The position numbers and the translations under genes were made by a program. The notes under the pieces were generated by a model. The model saw only the letters and a list, made by a program, of their open reading frames with translations, made no database searches and was not told where the DNA came from. Shown piece after piece: positions 11,504-22,480 of a DNA stretch of 64,000 nt. Location of the stretch: NCBI RefSeq assembly GCF_963678635.1, contig NC_087070.1, positions 10,946,539 through 11,010,538 of the forward strand, in the 5' to 3' direction. Source of the DNA: Symsagittifera roscoffensis. Taxonomy: Eukaryota > Xenacoelomorpha > Acoela > Convolutidae. Within the stretch, counting starts at the first letter, position 1. Each line of letters starts with the position of its first letter.

Positions 11504-12853
11504 CTAGAGAAACAGGCGGACCCTTACTGTGTAGGGAGCCTTCAGACCAATAGGGTCGAAGAACGATGAAACAAAACTGAGTACAGTTAGTTGCGCAACG
11601 TATGTTTGGAGCTCCCGGTTAACTCCACCGTTAACAACAAAAGAGTCTCTCTGATGGTTCCGTTTTAACCCAAAAACATGAGAATTCAAATGGTCATTTC
11701 CACTCCTATTTCTCAAGTTCACCAGATCCTTGCTTAGTTTCATTGTGTCACTGCGGTGTTGAAATGAATCCAAGTATTCATCTTAATACGAACCTAGTAG
11801 GTACTGAGCTAGATGCTTCAGGAAAAATTACAACGTAATTCCTGGCGGTTTGCTGAAGTGCGAAATTCGCACACGTCGGAGAGTCTCGAGCACCGAAAAT
11901 ATGCCGGATATACTGGATAACTTCTTCATCCGATGTGGCATTCTCGCGCCACAAACAGCGCAAAGAAGGTTGATCACAAGGGGGTACCCCAACTTTGAAG
12001 AACATATCCTCGATGTCCGCGAAGACGGCAATTTGATGTTAGCGGAAGCGCATTAACACTTGTAACAATTTTTGCAAAAAATCAAGCCCAACGAACAGAT
12101 ATTTGTTACAAGATTGGCCGTGAAGTTTTGATGCGCCATTTATAACCCGACGAGCCTTATCTGGTTTGATTGGGTAAATAGCATTCACGGGCGGAGCGGA
12201 GCTGCCAATCATGCTGTTTAACCGGAATGACATAGCCTTTATCGAGGTCCTCTTTTTTATCTTTAGTCTTTAAACCAATATCTTTGTCGAGCCTTTTTTC
12301 AAACATCTTGAACTATGCCAGCTCTGAGTAGTAAAGGTTGGGTAAAGAAATGCTATCATCGTCCAGTAACATTCCTAACCAACACCGTTCACCATCATTG
12401 TATAATAATAAGATCATTTATCCACGAGGGAAAGGACCAACATACGAGCTGTACAGCTCATCACGGCGAACCGCTGTTGTGCCCCTGCTTAAGAACTACA
12501 TGCAATTTTTTTGGTTATTTTTCTGGGTTGGGTAATGTTGCCTCACCCTCAAGCAACGAGCACGGATCATGTTGGGCCTCGAACATCCGACCTTTCGAAT
12601 GAGAGGCGGAGACGTAACCACTTCACCACTGCTACCCCATTATTGATTCAAGAAGATTATGCGATCGCTGATTGGCTGTGGAACGAGCATCAGCATGCTT
12701 GCATGGGTCATAGTTTTCTAACTCATACCACAATTTAACTTGGCTAACAAGTTCCACGAATTCGCCATTGTACTTGAAACGTGTTGACAAAAAGCCAGAC
12801 GATGAAGGGAGTGAGCCACTCAAAACCCATTCAGCCGGCAGACAAAAAACCAT
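11504..12853 (-). pseudogene. BEL/Pao reverse transcriptase remnant, split by SINE-like insert
   Basis: Read right to left: the region before RT at 12853-12640 (VELVSQVKLWYELENYD), an interruption, then LPNLYYSELA and KTKDKKEDLDKGYV near 12350-12250. RT fingers follow at 12233-12039 (PDKARRVINGASKLHGQSCN), the region after the YxDD-equivalent at 12005-11778 (VGVPPCDQPSLRCLWRE, IFGARDSPTCANFAL), and the connection at 11773-11504 (LTVLSFVSSFFDPIGLKAPY). These are typical BEL/Pao RT signatures. At least three frame changes and an in-frame stop break it. The catalytic Asp-Asp segment itself is not readable in a continuous frame. Confidence 0.85.
12415..12637 (-). mobile_element. tRNA-like SINE inserted in BEL/Pao RT
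   Basis: About 220 bp separate two RT pieces that are adjacent in the family: …NLLES at ~12640 and NDGERCWLGM at ~12400. The insert begins on the minus strand with GTAGCAGTGGTGAAGTGGTT, resembling a pol III A box (TGGTGAAGTGG, 12629-12619). About 40 nt later comes GGATGTTCGAGGC, resembling a B box (12588-12576). A full cloverleaf is not convincing: the T-stem pairs poorly. I saw no clear target-site duplication. It is most likely a tRNA-derived SINE; a decayed tRNA gene is less likely given its position. Confidence 0.45.
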
Positions 12854-12899
12854 TGGAGTTTTTCAATCTGCATCGTGAATATAATCGAGTGAGCGTATG

Positions 12900-13400
12900 T
12901 GCTAATAAAAATCCTGACCAATTACCAGTTCGATGTCCGAATAACTATACCGAGCTGGGTTAACTGGTTCCAGGTGTGGAAGGGCCAGAACATCCAGAGA
13001 GGCCAGAACATACTTTTCTTGAAGGTCCAGAACATCAACCTTTTGAGACTCAAGATTAATTTCATCCTTTACGTAAGCGGTTACGTTGAAGGTATAATAT
13101 GTGTTACCTACGTCAGCGGATAGTTTGACTTCGACTTACTTGGTCGAAAAAAAAACCGTTGAATTTAACTCAATTTTTTTTACCTGACAAAATCAGACGG
13201 CAAGAGTGATTGCTCGAGGAATCATACAAAACCAGATCGTTATCGGTTTTTGACTTAGATGAAACATTTATCTCATTAACCTGGAGAAGACCTGCACTGA
13301 TGCGGAACAAAACGAGGATGATTTTTTTTGCCGGAATTTTTCCGGTAGAAGACTTGTTTTCTTCCTTTCGAGGAGGAACAATGCGGTCTGCCCCAGTCAA
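12900..13400 (-). pseudogene. BEL/Pao protease (DUF1758) and linker remnant
   Basis: At 13400-13170 the minus frame includes LLQVNEINVSSKSKTDNDLV followed by LYDSSSNHSCRL. This is the aspartic-protease position in Pao elements (D-S/T-x-S-x-x-S), which cleaves the polyprotein. At ~13060-12920 a second frame has the linker motif RYSYSDIELVIGQDFY, typical of BEL/Pao between protease and RT, and a stop follows. Both parts are isolated by frameshifts. Confidence 0.72.
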
Positions 13401-13439
13401 GAGAACATTGTGCGTACTTTCCTACTCAGATCCTGTGCA

Positions 13440-14040
13440 TTTCATAGCGTTAGTGCAATTACGGAACATGTGGTCCGCTTGGAGACAGAAGAAACAGAGT
13501 TTTTTCTCCGCGGAAAGTTTTGCTCTTTGAGTATGTTTCTTTTCCTTGAAGAACTTGCATCCTCATAACGGATGTTTACCAGGGCACTGTGGGCAGGGAG
13601 GACATTCAATCTTGTTCGGCTTAGCACTGGATGATAAAACTCGGGTGGTAGTTTTTATCCTGACGGGTTCCTCTTTTTTTTATCTGGGGCAGAATTCAAA
13701 CGCTCAAGCGTTTTGGCAATTTCTTTCAACCACTCGTTGAAATCAAGGGGTTTAAGGCAATACCAATTACCCTTGAAAGTGTAGGATGACCAAGGTACAT
13801 TCTACCTGAATACGCGAAATCCGCTATTGCCATTTTTGTTTTCCCAGTAACCAATGTTTTAAGGTACGTCAGCTTGACGTCAACCGAAAGAGTTGTTGGC
13901 GAATCAACCGCACTCCGAAACAGAACTATCCTTTTTTGCCATTCCAGTGGATTACCATCATAGTTGAAAATTTTCCATTCGGGTAATGGATCGTTCCTGT
14001 TTGATGCCAAGACTTCGGCTAAGACTCGAACAGGTATCAA
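13440..14040 (-). pseudogene. BEL/Pao Gag (DUF1759) and CCHC knuckle remnant
   Basis: At 14040-13726 the minus frame has NDPLPEWKIFNYDGNPLEWQ, then LFRSAVDSP and LTYLKTLVTGKTKMAIADFA. This is the DUF1759 capsid-like core of BEL/Pao Gag, which packages the element RNA. At about 13500-13457, in another frame, CFFCLQADHMFRNC gives a perfect C-x2-C-x4-H-x4-C zinc knuckle. The intervening ~100 bp is frameshifted. The knuckle is intact at the residue level even though the ORF around it is broken. Confidence 0.82.
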
Positions 14041-15046
14041 TTGCGATGGCGGAATGACATAACTCGGGACAGGTTGATATACGCACGATGCGGTCGGATT
14101 CGAAAAACACGGCTGATGACCGGACGTGCAAGGAATATCAAACGCAAGAGTAATGGCTCATGTGGCGGAGTGAACTATTAAAGTGCTCCACCGCTGTTGT
14201 AAGATAACGTTACCGGTTTTGAATGGGCAACATTTGTTACTGCCTCAAGTACATGCTATGACTCATTCAAAACTAAAGTGTTACAAATTGGGGTGGAAGG
14301 TGTCGGAAGTAATTTAACAAAGAAGGCGATGGAACGTTTTTTAAGTTACCAGACATGACCGGCTCATCATTACCCACTGATTTGCATCTGAAAACCGGTG
14401 TGGTTGTGTTATATCTTGATTTAAGTTCGACCCATATTCGCCAATATTTTCCTGAGTAGTAGTGCTGGCAGCAATCTGCGTAAGAGAATCAGGAATCAAG
14501 AAGCCACCAGAATCAGGAATCAAGCAGAACACAAGCCACTCAACTGGGCGTTACAAACAGGAACGACATTCCCCGGGGCATTATAGGAAACCGCATTCCA
14601 CCCAGAAGTGTATGCGGTCAGTTCAGTGCGGTCACAACTGGATTCAAATTCAGCACAATAACCACCCAAATTTCTGTAACTTATCTGCTGTTTTTCTGTG
14701 AGAGCTTACCAAGCTTGCAAGCAGGTCAACATAGTTTGAGTGGATCTTCAGCTCAGCTTCAGCTGTTTTGGCTGTAACATACTTCTTCCTATTCTCCTCA
14801 CGGAATCGTACTTCTTTCAACCTTCGTTTGATTTCTAGTACGCGCATTGATGCTTCATTTTGTCTTTCGATCTATTGTGTTCATAATTTAGCCAACATCA
14901 ACTATTTTTCCCGTTGACTGGAAATCATTGAGACGCCTTTACTCTGAACTGAGATACTAGACCGCTGTGATCTTAGAGGTTTTTCCTATCTCTTCGAGGA
15001 AGCCACTTTCCCCCAACGAGATGAATTGGACCTTAATTGTTCTTTA
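14041..15046 (-). other. Probable BEL/Pao Gag N-terminal/leader region, no intact gene
   Basis: Lies upstream of Gag in the element's orientation. A 65-codon minus frame at 14847-14650 (Lys/Arg/Glu-rich, coiled-coil-like: EIKRRLKEVRFREENRKKY) is where a Gag N-terminus would be, but I cannot match it to a family. A short direct repeat (GAATCAGGAATCAAG) occurs at 14488-14525. The remainder shows no feature. Confidence 0.4.
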
Positions 15047-16809
15047 GATCCTACATAGTTCTCAGCTTTGAGAACTACATCATCGTGTCTTTCTGTCAGC
15101 CGTTCAAGCCACTGATCCATTTCCTCTCAAATTGTTATCTCTATTAGTATAATTTTCCGCCAATTGACTTATCTCATCACTTTTTCAAAAAGTCTTTCCA
15201 GGTAAGCATTTGCTTTTTTGCTGTAATTCTCAAACAACCACTTTTTTTTTGTTGTTCTCTATGGCTTGTTAAATGTGTTTATGAAAACTGAGGAGCTCAA
15301 GTTTCAAAATACGCCGAGACTCGGGAAGCTTTTGTACTTTCCAGACTAATCCCTGATTCATTGTGACAAACTGATACGATGTACTTTTACGATTAAGTAC
15401 TTTTACAAAAAAAAAGGGACGTATCAAACTTTAACTCAATAAAAAAATAAACGAAACGAATTTGAAGCACTGTAACAGAAATGCAACAATTTATACAACC
15501 ACTCGATGGCCAATTTTCTGGTCTAAAGATCTGAATAACTCGGCTAAGTGCTCCTGCAATTTGACTAAGATGAGAGTGCGTTGCTCAAACATCGCACGTT
15601 GCTTCTTATTCAATATATTTTTCATCTTAGTCTTATAGACTCTTTATTCCGTGGCGTTGACAATTGACGATAGCCCTAATTTTCGCTCGGTAGCGTTTTA
15701 GGATAGCTACAAGATTATCTTCAGACAAATCGCTGAAATCACTGCTGCAATGTCTACTAGCTGAGTTTCTTATGACGTCGTGCCAAATCACGACACCTAA
15801 TTGATGGTATAAAAATGACTCAAACTAGTGTTTTACAGGTTTACGGAGTTTAAGGAAATAGAATTAAAACTTAAACCGGGTATGGCAAAGTAAGTATCAA
15901 CAAATTGATTATGGAGTGAAGCGGGTTAATTTTTCTAAAGCAAAAAGGATCGAGCTTGCACCGACAACAAAAACCATTTATAGTTTTTTCGAAGAAAAAA
16001 AAACAGACGCGGTTGTTTTTTTTTACAATACGAAAGTTTTCGGATAGATTTAGGTGGCGTCGTACAAACTAAGTCAAATCTCTTGAACCACCACTCGGAG
16101 TAAAGTCGAGATTGCCGGAGCTCAAACTAATCTATACGACAGGTTTTTTTTTAGATTGATATAAATTAGACTGAAATTTTCATGCGTTCCGGTCTGAAAA
16201 TTTCATGCGTTCAAAACTCCGTTTTGTTAAAAAGTCCATTTTTGGATTCTTTTTAGTTTATTGATAACAGGACGTTTAACAGGCTCGTCAAATTGGGTCA
16301 AAATCTTGCTCCAAATTTTCACAAAGACAGTTATAACACTCGCTTTTGTATAAGGGTCCACAATTTTGGCCCAAAACCTCCCGATAAAAATGATTCACTT
16401 GCTTTCTAAACAAGAATTTTTCGTCTAGTACCTGTTACCGTGGTTTTCCATTTTCTTGTTTTAAACTTTTAAAATCGTCATTAAAAAAATAGCTCAGGCA
16501 AAGTTTATTACCTGCGTTTTGAATAATTTATGCAAATTTGACAAAAGCAAAAGTATGATAGTCAAAATTCAAGTGGGGAAGGCGTTCCGTCTTACAGCTT
16601 TGTACTTTCGAATTTTTGACCAGTTCCAACAGTTCTTGTCACAAAACCTGTTTCAAAGGTCTCCGCGTGTCCAAGTCTTTTGTCTCAAAACGTGTTACAA
16701 AGGCCTCCGCTTGGCTCAACTTTCAATTTCTCCCCAGTCTCTTAGTTCACGATACTGGAAACAGCCTACCAATTTTCACAACACTGGAAACAACCTCCTA
16801 AACAAATTC
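15047..16809 (+). repeat. 1.8-kb tandem duplication, unit 1
   Basis: Starts at GATCCTACATAGTTCTCAGC and is followed immediately by a homologous unit starting at 16810. The two match over their whole length at roughly 90% by eye, except for a ~180-bp deletion near 15640 in this unit. The first bases form a perfect 9-bp hairpin, TAGTTCTCA-GCTT-TGAGAACTA (15056-15077), degraded in unit 2. The pair sits between the BEL/Pao Gag and the right LTR-like repeat, so it may be duplicated leader or LTR sequence. Confidence 0.85.
15485..15795 (-). pseudogene. Unidentified ORF in duplicated unit, copy A (internally deleted)
   Basis: Homologous to the 131-codon frame at 17341-17736. This copy lost ~180 bp in the middle. 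It keeps an open C-terminal part past the residues AMFE: QRTLILVKLQEHLAELFRSL, and a further ~14 codons to a stop. In the other copy the CAA after AMFE is TAA. I do not recognise the protein. The Leu/Gln-rich tail looks helical. Position suggests Gag or leader sequence of the BEL/Pao element, unproven. Confidence 0.5.
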
Positions 16810-18722
16810 GATCCTACATAGTTCCCAGCTTTGAGAACTACATCATCGTGTCTTTTTTTCACCCGTTCAAGCCACTGATCCAATACCTCACAAATTTTAT
16901 CTCTATTAGTAAGTTTTTCCGCCAATTGACTTATCTCATCACTTTTTCAAAAAGTCTTTCCAGGTAAGCATTTGCTTTTTTGCTGTAATTCTCAAACAAC
17001 CACTTTTCTTTTGTTGTTCTCTGTAGCTTGTTAAATGTGTTTATGAACACTGAGGAGCTCAATTTTCAAATTACGCCGAGACTCGAGAAGTTTTTGTACT
17101 TTCCAGACTAATCCCTGATTCATTGTGACAAACTGTTACGATGTACTTTTACAATTAAGTGCTTTTACAAAAAAAAGAGGGACGTATTAAACCCTAAGTC
17201 GATAAAAAAATAAACAAAACGAATTTAAAGCACGTAATATAAATGCAACAATTTATACGACCACTCCATGGACAAGTTTCTGGTCTGAAGATCTGCATAA
17301 CTCGGTTAAGTGCTCCTGCAATTGACTAAGATGAGAATGGTTACTCAAACATCGCACGTGGCTTCTTATTCAATATGATTTTCCTCTTAGTCTTAGCAAC
17401 AAGTGTTCTGAAGTTTTCGACGTATCGGTTAAAGATCTGGAAAAATTTGATCTCCAATTTATCGGGCTGGCGTAATGCCAGGTACTGTTTGCTTGTCCTT
17501 GGTTCACGTTTCGATGTCAGTTGATCGACTACACCGATGGTTAGAATACCCGAACTGTTTAATTTCTCAACTATTTCCTCAATTCTGTGGCGTTGACAAT
17601 AGACGATGGCACTAATTTTCGCACGATAGCGTTTTAGGATGGCTACAAGATTGTCTTCAGACAAATCGCTGAAGGCACTGCTGCATTGTCTACTAGCTGA
17701 GTTTCTTATGACGTCTCGCCAAATCACGACATCCAATTGATGGTATAAAATTGACTCAAATAATGCTGCACATGTTTACGGAGATTAAAGGAAATAGAAT
17801 TAAAACTTAGGCCGGGTATGGCAAAAAAAGTATCAACAAATTGATTATGGAGTGACGCGGGTTAATTTTTCTAAAGCAAAATGCATCGAGCTTGCACCGA
17901 CAACAAAAACCATTTATATTTTTTTTCGAAGAAAATAAACAGACGCGGCGGTTTTATTTACATTACGAAAGTTTTCGGGTAGATTTAGGTGGCGTCGTAC
18001 AAACTAAGTAAAATCTCTTGAACAACTCGGAGTAAATTCGAGATCGCTGGAGCTCAAACTAATCTATACGACTGGGTGTTTTTGGATTGATATAAATTAG
18101 GTTGAAATGTTCATGCATTCCGGTCGAAGGCGTTACGTTTTGTTAAAAAACCCATTTTTGGATTTTTTTTAGTTTATTGATAACGGGACGGTTAACAGGC
18201 TCGTCAAATTGGTTCAAAATCTTGGCCCAAATTTTCACAAAAACAGCTACACCACTCGCTTTTGTATAAGGGTCCACAATTTTGGCCCAAAACCTCCCGA
18301 TAAAAACGAGTCACTTGCTTTTTAAATCAAGAATTTTTTGTCTAGTACCTGTTACCGTGGTTTTTCATTTTTTGTTTTAAACTTTCAATATCGTCATGAA
18401 AAAAATCGCTCAGTTAAAGTTTAACACATGGGTTTTGAATAATTTATGAAAAAAATGACAAATAGAAAAACTATGTTAGTCGAAATTCAAGTGGGGAAGG
18501 GGGTCCGTCTTACAGCTTTGTACTTTCGAATTTTTGACCAGTTCCACCAGCTCTTGTCACAAAACCTGTTTCAAAGGTCTCCACGTGTCCAAGTCTTTTG
18601 TCTCAAAACCTCGTGCAAAGGCCTCCGCTTGGCTCAATTTTCAGTTTCTCCCCACTCTCTTAGTTCACGATACTGGAAACCGCCTCCCAATTTTCACAAC
18701 ACTGGAAACAGCCTCCTAAACA
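16810..18722 (+). repeat. 1.8-kb tandem duplication, unit 2
   Basis: Copy of 15047-16809, ending at CAGCCTCCTAAACAAAAC just before the 18722-18832 repeat. It retains the ~180 bp missing from unit 1. The divergence between units shows the duplication is old compared with the satellite's 1191-bp duplication. Confidence 0.85.
17341..17736 (-). pseudogene. Unidentified ORF in duplicated unit, copy B (131 codons)
   Basis: The longest open frame of the 1.8-kb repeat. It begins MDVVIWRDVIRNSASRQCSS and continues through LSEDNLVAILKRYRAKISAI to KPRAMFE and a stop. The frame stays open upstream of the Met for about 10 codons (LFESILYHQL), so the start is uncertain. The stop replaces a Gln codon still present in copy A, so this copy is C-terminally truncated. 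The composition is charged and probably helical, with no signal peptide or catalytic motif seen. Function unknown. Confidence 0.5.
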
Positions 18723-18832
18723 AAACAGAACAGGTTTTTTTGGGGGGGTTGAACCTGGTTACGGAATGTAATTTTATATCCCGTCAAGTTCGGCGGATAT
18801 TTGAGTTTTAGAGAGGAAATTTCCTAGGCGCT
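18722..18832 (+). repeat. Candidate LTR remnant, right copy
   Basis: Direct repeat of 9136-9245. It ends within a few bases of the point where satellite monomers resume (about 18838), which supports it being the terminal part of the inserted element. Confidence 0.4.
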
Positions 18833-18837
18833 GTTGA

Positions 18838-18990
18838 AAATAGTTTTCTTGTTTGCTGATGTTAGAGGTTCGACACTTCTCTCTACAGTGAGACAGCTTC
18901 CTTAATCTTAGAGGTTTGACAAAATTCAGTTTTAAAAAAAGTTTAATGATTTTGCAAATATTAAGGGTCGACAATTCTCTCTAGAGAGGG
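18838..18990 (+). repeat. Satellite resumes, forward orientation
   Basis: Two monomers in the same orientation as 1-8985: TTGCTGATGTTAGAGGTTCG at ~18851 and TTAAGGGTCGACAATTCTCT at ~18961. They end at a palindromic CTCTCTAGAGAG (18977-18988). Confidence 0.8.
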
Positions 18991-20370
18991 ATCAACTTAG
19001 AGAGGAGTGTCACAAGAGAAAGGTAAAAACAGAAAGCTAAATTAATACACAAAAAAACTGATCCATTTGTAGAGAGTATTGTCGCAGCTCAAGAGAAAAC
19101 TAATTTAAACAGAATTTTTACCACTATAACAAAACGTCGTCGGACCTCTATGATTAGCAAAATCAACTAATTTTTTTTTAAGATCCAACTGCAGAGAGGA
19201 GTACCATCGAATTTCTAAAATTAGCAAAGTTTGATTTTTTTTTAAAACGGAAAATGATTCCATTGCAGTGAGGAATTTCCGATCTCAATGATTTGCAAAA
19301 TCAAAAAATTTGTTTCGAACAGAAAATGATTCTATTTTAGAGAGGTTTGACGAATCTGTAGGATCAGTAAACCAAAAACGTTGTTTTAAACAGATAAGGA
19401 TCCAACTTTAGATATTCATGTCGGGCCTCTAACACTTAGCAAAATCAAGAAAATTTTTTAAGACAGAAAACAACCCACCGTTGAAAGAATTATCGGATCT
19501 CTAACAGAGGCACATCAAGACGTTTGTTCTATAAAGAAAATAATCCCACTTTAAAGAAGATTTTCGGATCTCTAAGATTAGCAAAATCAAGAAGTGTATT
19601 TTAAAGAAAATTGATCCCACTTCATAGAGGGTTGTCTAACCTCTAAAATTAGTACATTCAAATAAAGATTTTCAACATAAAATTGTCCCACTGTAGAGAG
19701 GATTGTTGGACCTCTAAAATTAACAAAACCAAGAAAAATTTTTAAATCAGAAAAATGTCCCAATGTTGAAAAACTGTCGGATCTCTAACATTGATGAAAT
19801 CAAGACATTTATTTTGCAGAGAAAAAACCCAAGTAAGGAAGGTGTTCTGATTTTTAAGGTTAGCAAAATTCAACATATTTATTTTAAACAGTAAGAAAAC
19901 GGTTCCACTGTAGGAAGGTTAGTCGCACCAATAAGAATTGCAAAGTCAAGAATTTGTTAAAAATAAAAAATGGTCCCACTGTAGAGAAGAGTGTCGGACC
20001 TTTACGATTAATGAAATCAAAATATATAATTTAAACAGAAAATGATCCCTTCGTAGATACGATTGTTGGATCTCTAGAATTAGCAAATTCAAGAAGTTAA
20101 TTTTAAAAGGAAAAAAAAATCCGACATTGGTGAAGATTGTCGGACATCTAAGATTAGCAAAATCAAGAAATTTTTTGTTTTCAACAGAAAATGATTCCAC
20201 TGCAGAGAGGGGTCGTCAGACCTCTAATACTAGCAAAATAAAGAATATGACTTTAAAATAAAAATAATTGCACTTTTACGAGAATTGTCAGATTAGCAAA
20301 CCAATAAAAAAATTTTACACAAAAATATAATCCACTCTAAAGAGGATGGTCGGACCTCTAAGATAGATTT
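18991..20370 (-). repeat. Satellite array, inverted orientation
   Basis: About 18 monomers of the same family read as the reverse complement: GGACCTCTAAAATTAGCAAA, ATCAAGAA, then ACAGAAAATGATCCCACT and GAGAGGATTGTCGGA. They are more diverged from each other than those at 1-8985, as expected at an array edge. The array stops at GGTCGGACCTCTAAGATAGA (~20370). Confidence 0.88.
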
Positions 20371-20469
20371 GAGCTAAATGTAAAAAGAAACAGTATTTTT
20401 CAACATGTTAGTGCATTTCATGTGTGCATTTTTGAACCCATTTTCCTGTGTAATTTCTTTTTTTTTCAG

Positions 20470-20674
20470 AGGAGCTAGACTTTTTCAGCCGAAATCTCTA
20501 AGAGAGCTCATAAGCATGACAGACAAGTACCACAACGACCGAACGCCGATTTGGATTGGACTCGACAAGTGGAAAGCTGAAAAAGATCTTTGGATAGTTG
20601 GCGAACCAGTGGTTAGCTTAAAATCATCAAAAATAGCTCTTGAACAAAAACACTGCAGCTACCTAGAAAATTGA
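20470..20674 (+). pseudogene. C-type-lectin-like domain exon (probable fragment)
   Basis: A pyrimidine tract and AG (20455-20469) form a good 3' splice site. The exon then reads GARLFQPKSLRELISMTDKY, …TPIWIGLDKWKAEKDLWIVGEP… and HCSYLEN before a stop at 20672. The pattern (G-A-R-L … W-I-G-L … W … G-E-P … C) is that of the middle of a C-type lectin domain, a secreted or membrane carbohydrate- or ligand-binding fold. The ~67 codons lack the N-terminal strand and the last Cys, and no flanking exon was found, so it is probably a stranded exon or pseudogene. A related fragment is at ~44.3-44.4 kb. Confidence 0.55.
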
Positions 20675-22472
20675 CAGACTATTTCAAAGCTCCAAATGGA
20701 CACCTCATTAAAAAATTTGTGCAGCCGATCGTCCCTAGTGTATTTCAAACTTTATAGATTTCGGTAGCCCTCATTTTTTTGTAGATTTTGAAAACAAAAC
20801 AAAATTAAAGTGTTCAGAAATTGCTGATGGTTTATAATTTTGCTTACAAATTGACATCTAATGCCATTTAGTTCAACCAGTTAACTTGAGTTGACTTGAC
20901 CAAAAGTGATTGTCATGCAAATTTCAAATATGGAAAAATGCTAATCATACTTTTTCGTACAGTTCCATACGTGCATAAAAAATTAAGGAAACTCTATAAG
21001 CATTTTTTTAAACATGATCAGCATTAGCCGTTCATGAAAAATATCAAAAATCGAGTTTTGCAAAGTAATTTTTTTTTGCCCAGAACGTAATAACCACGAC
21101 TTTTAAAAACAAGAAACCCCTTTTATCGAAAGGAAAAGAAATCATAGAAGCTCGGAATTTGAATAATGAGTGTATGAGAAACTATTTTTTTGTTTACTCA
21201 TAGTTATGGATATAACCCTTATATATTTCTATATTGTTTAGATGTTATCGTTTTTTTGTGAAAACTTTTTCTAGTCAAAAATAATTTTTCAAACAATTTG
21301 AAATTATCTTACAAAAAAAAGCTCAAATCGCACAAAATTCTCAGTCAACTTTGTTTTATATCAGCAAAAAGTCTACCAGGATTACAATTACAATTTAGAC
21401 AAAAATTAATAAAAGTTTTTCAGATTTTTTTTCGAAAAAACTTTATTTGAGCTTGACATTGATTTTGCGAAAATTGTTCCACAAACTTTTTGGCAGCCAG
21501 GTAAAAATTTTTCATCATACAATTTTTGAATAAATAATTATTCGAGAAAAATTTTTTTCTATGCACTCCGCGAATAAAATTGTTTGATACGCCTTTTTCT
21601 TGTATGGACTTGTGTGATAAATTTTTTTGGTGCATGGATGTCAAACGGAAATTTAAGTTTCTAGCTGTATTTTGATATCGTAATAAACACAAGCAACTTT
21701 TGTTGGTCAATTTTGATCATGATAAAAAAAAGTTTTCATACTTTTTGTATCCTTTAATTTTCACCCATCCCATCTTATTGTTTCAAATATGTTCTTTGGT
21801 TTTTATTCATTACGAGGCTAAACTATGCACTGGAAAGGCGCATAATTTTGTGTCTATATATTACTGAATTCCAGAGACAAGTCTTAAAACACGTTCAAGT
21901 TTTGTCGGAACGATCAAAGAAAATGAAAGAACAAAAGACAAACAAAGGGAGCGTCCTTGTCGCGGAAATCGCTTATAATTCACAAAACGCACACAATATT
22001 TTCTCCAGAAAAATTTTGGATTTTTTGAAAATCCAAGTTTGACAGAATGTTCTATATCATCAAAAAGCTATGCGTGTCCTGAGATCAACTTTCAAAAAAC
22101 GTATTTTACTTGTGATTTTTTCTTGCAAATTTATGACGTTAAACCAATTTGTGATATAGATCGTAGTAAGAACGCTCAAGCAGCCATTTAATCCGGCTCA
22201 ATTTAAACCCATTCAAATTTAAAGAAAGGCATGCTAAAAATTCTAATTAGTATATGCTTATTCTAACATTTTGCACTTAAACTAGCGAATAGAGGCATGA
22301 ATTTCATAAGAATCAAAAGTTGACAAACCAAAAATGTGCATATTTAAGTTTTGCAAAATTAAAAAGCAGTCGGAAACTCGGAGCGGCGCCCTGATTCGAG
22401 CATTTATGTTTTACTTAGATACACTTAAAAAGATACCCTGCTTTTTTTTAGTATAAGTTCCTCTGAAGGGCA
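20675..22472. other. AT-rich DNA without recognised genes
   Basis: No convincing coding sequence. Contents: a degenerate member of the CATACAATT/GTATGATAAGCAT palindrome family around 20925-21010, and a CATTACGAGGCTAAACTATG motif at ~21808 that recurs near 45405 and, inverted, near 57710. A 60-bp stretch around 21950-22000 resembles 57640-57710. Confidence 0.5.
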
Positions 22473-22480
22473 AACAAGAA

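Larger units (their letters stand above)
9318..14850 (-). mobile_element. Decayed BEL/Pao retrotransposon
   Basis: Read on the minus strand, fragments appear in the BEL/Pao order: Gag (DUF1759, CCHC knuckle), DUF1758 protease, RT, RNase H, integrase, DUF5641. Every domain is broken by frameshifts or stops, so the copy is dead. It lies within the block that splits the satellite, hence it inserted after at least part of the array existed. A SINE-like sequence interrupts its RT. Possible LTR remnants are at 9136-9245 and 18722-18832. Confidence 0.88.

Noticed and set aside
12565..12637. A functional tRNA gene
   Set aside because: A- and B-box-like words exist, but stems do not pair well and it lies inside a split RT; a SINE head is more likely.
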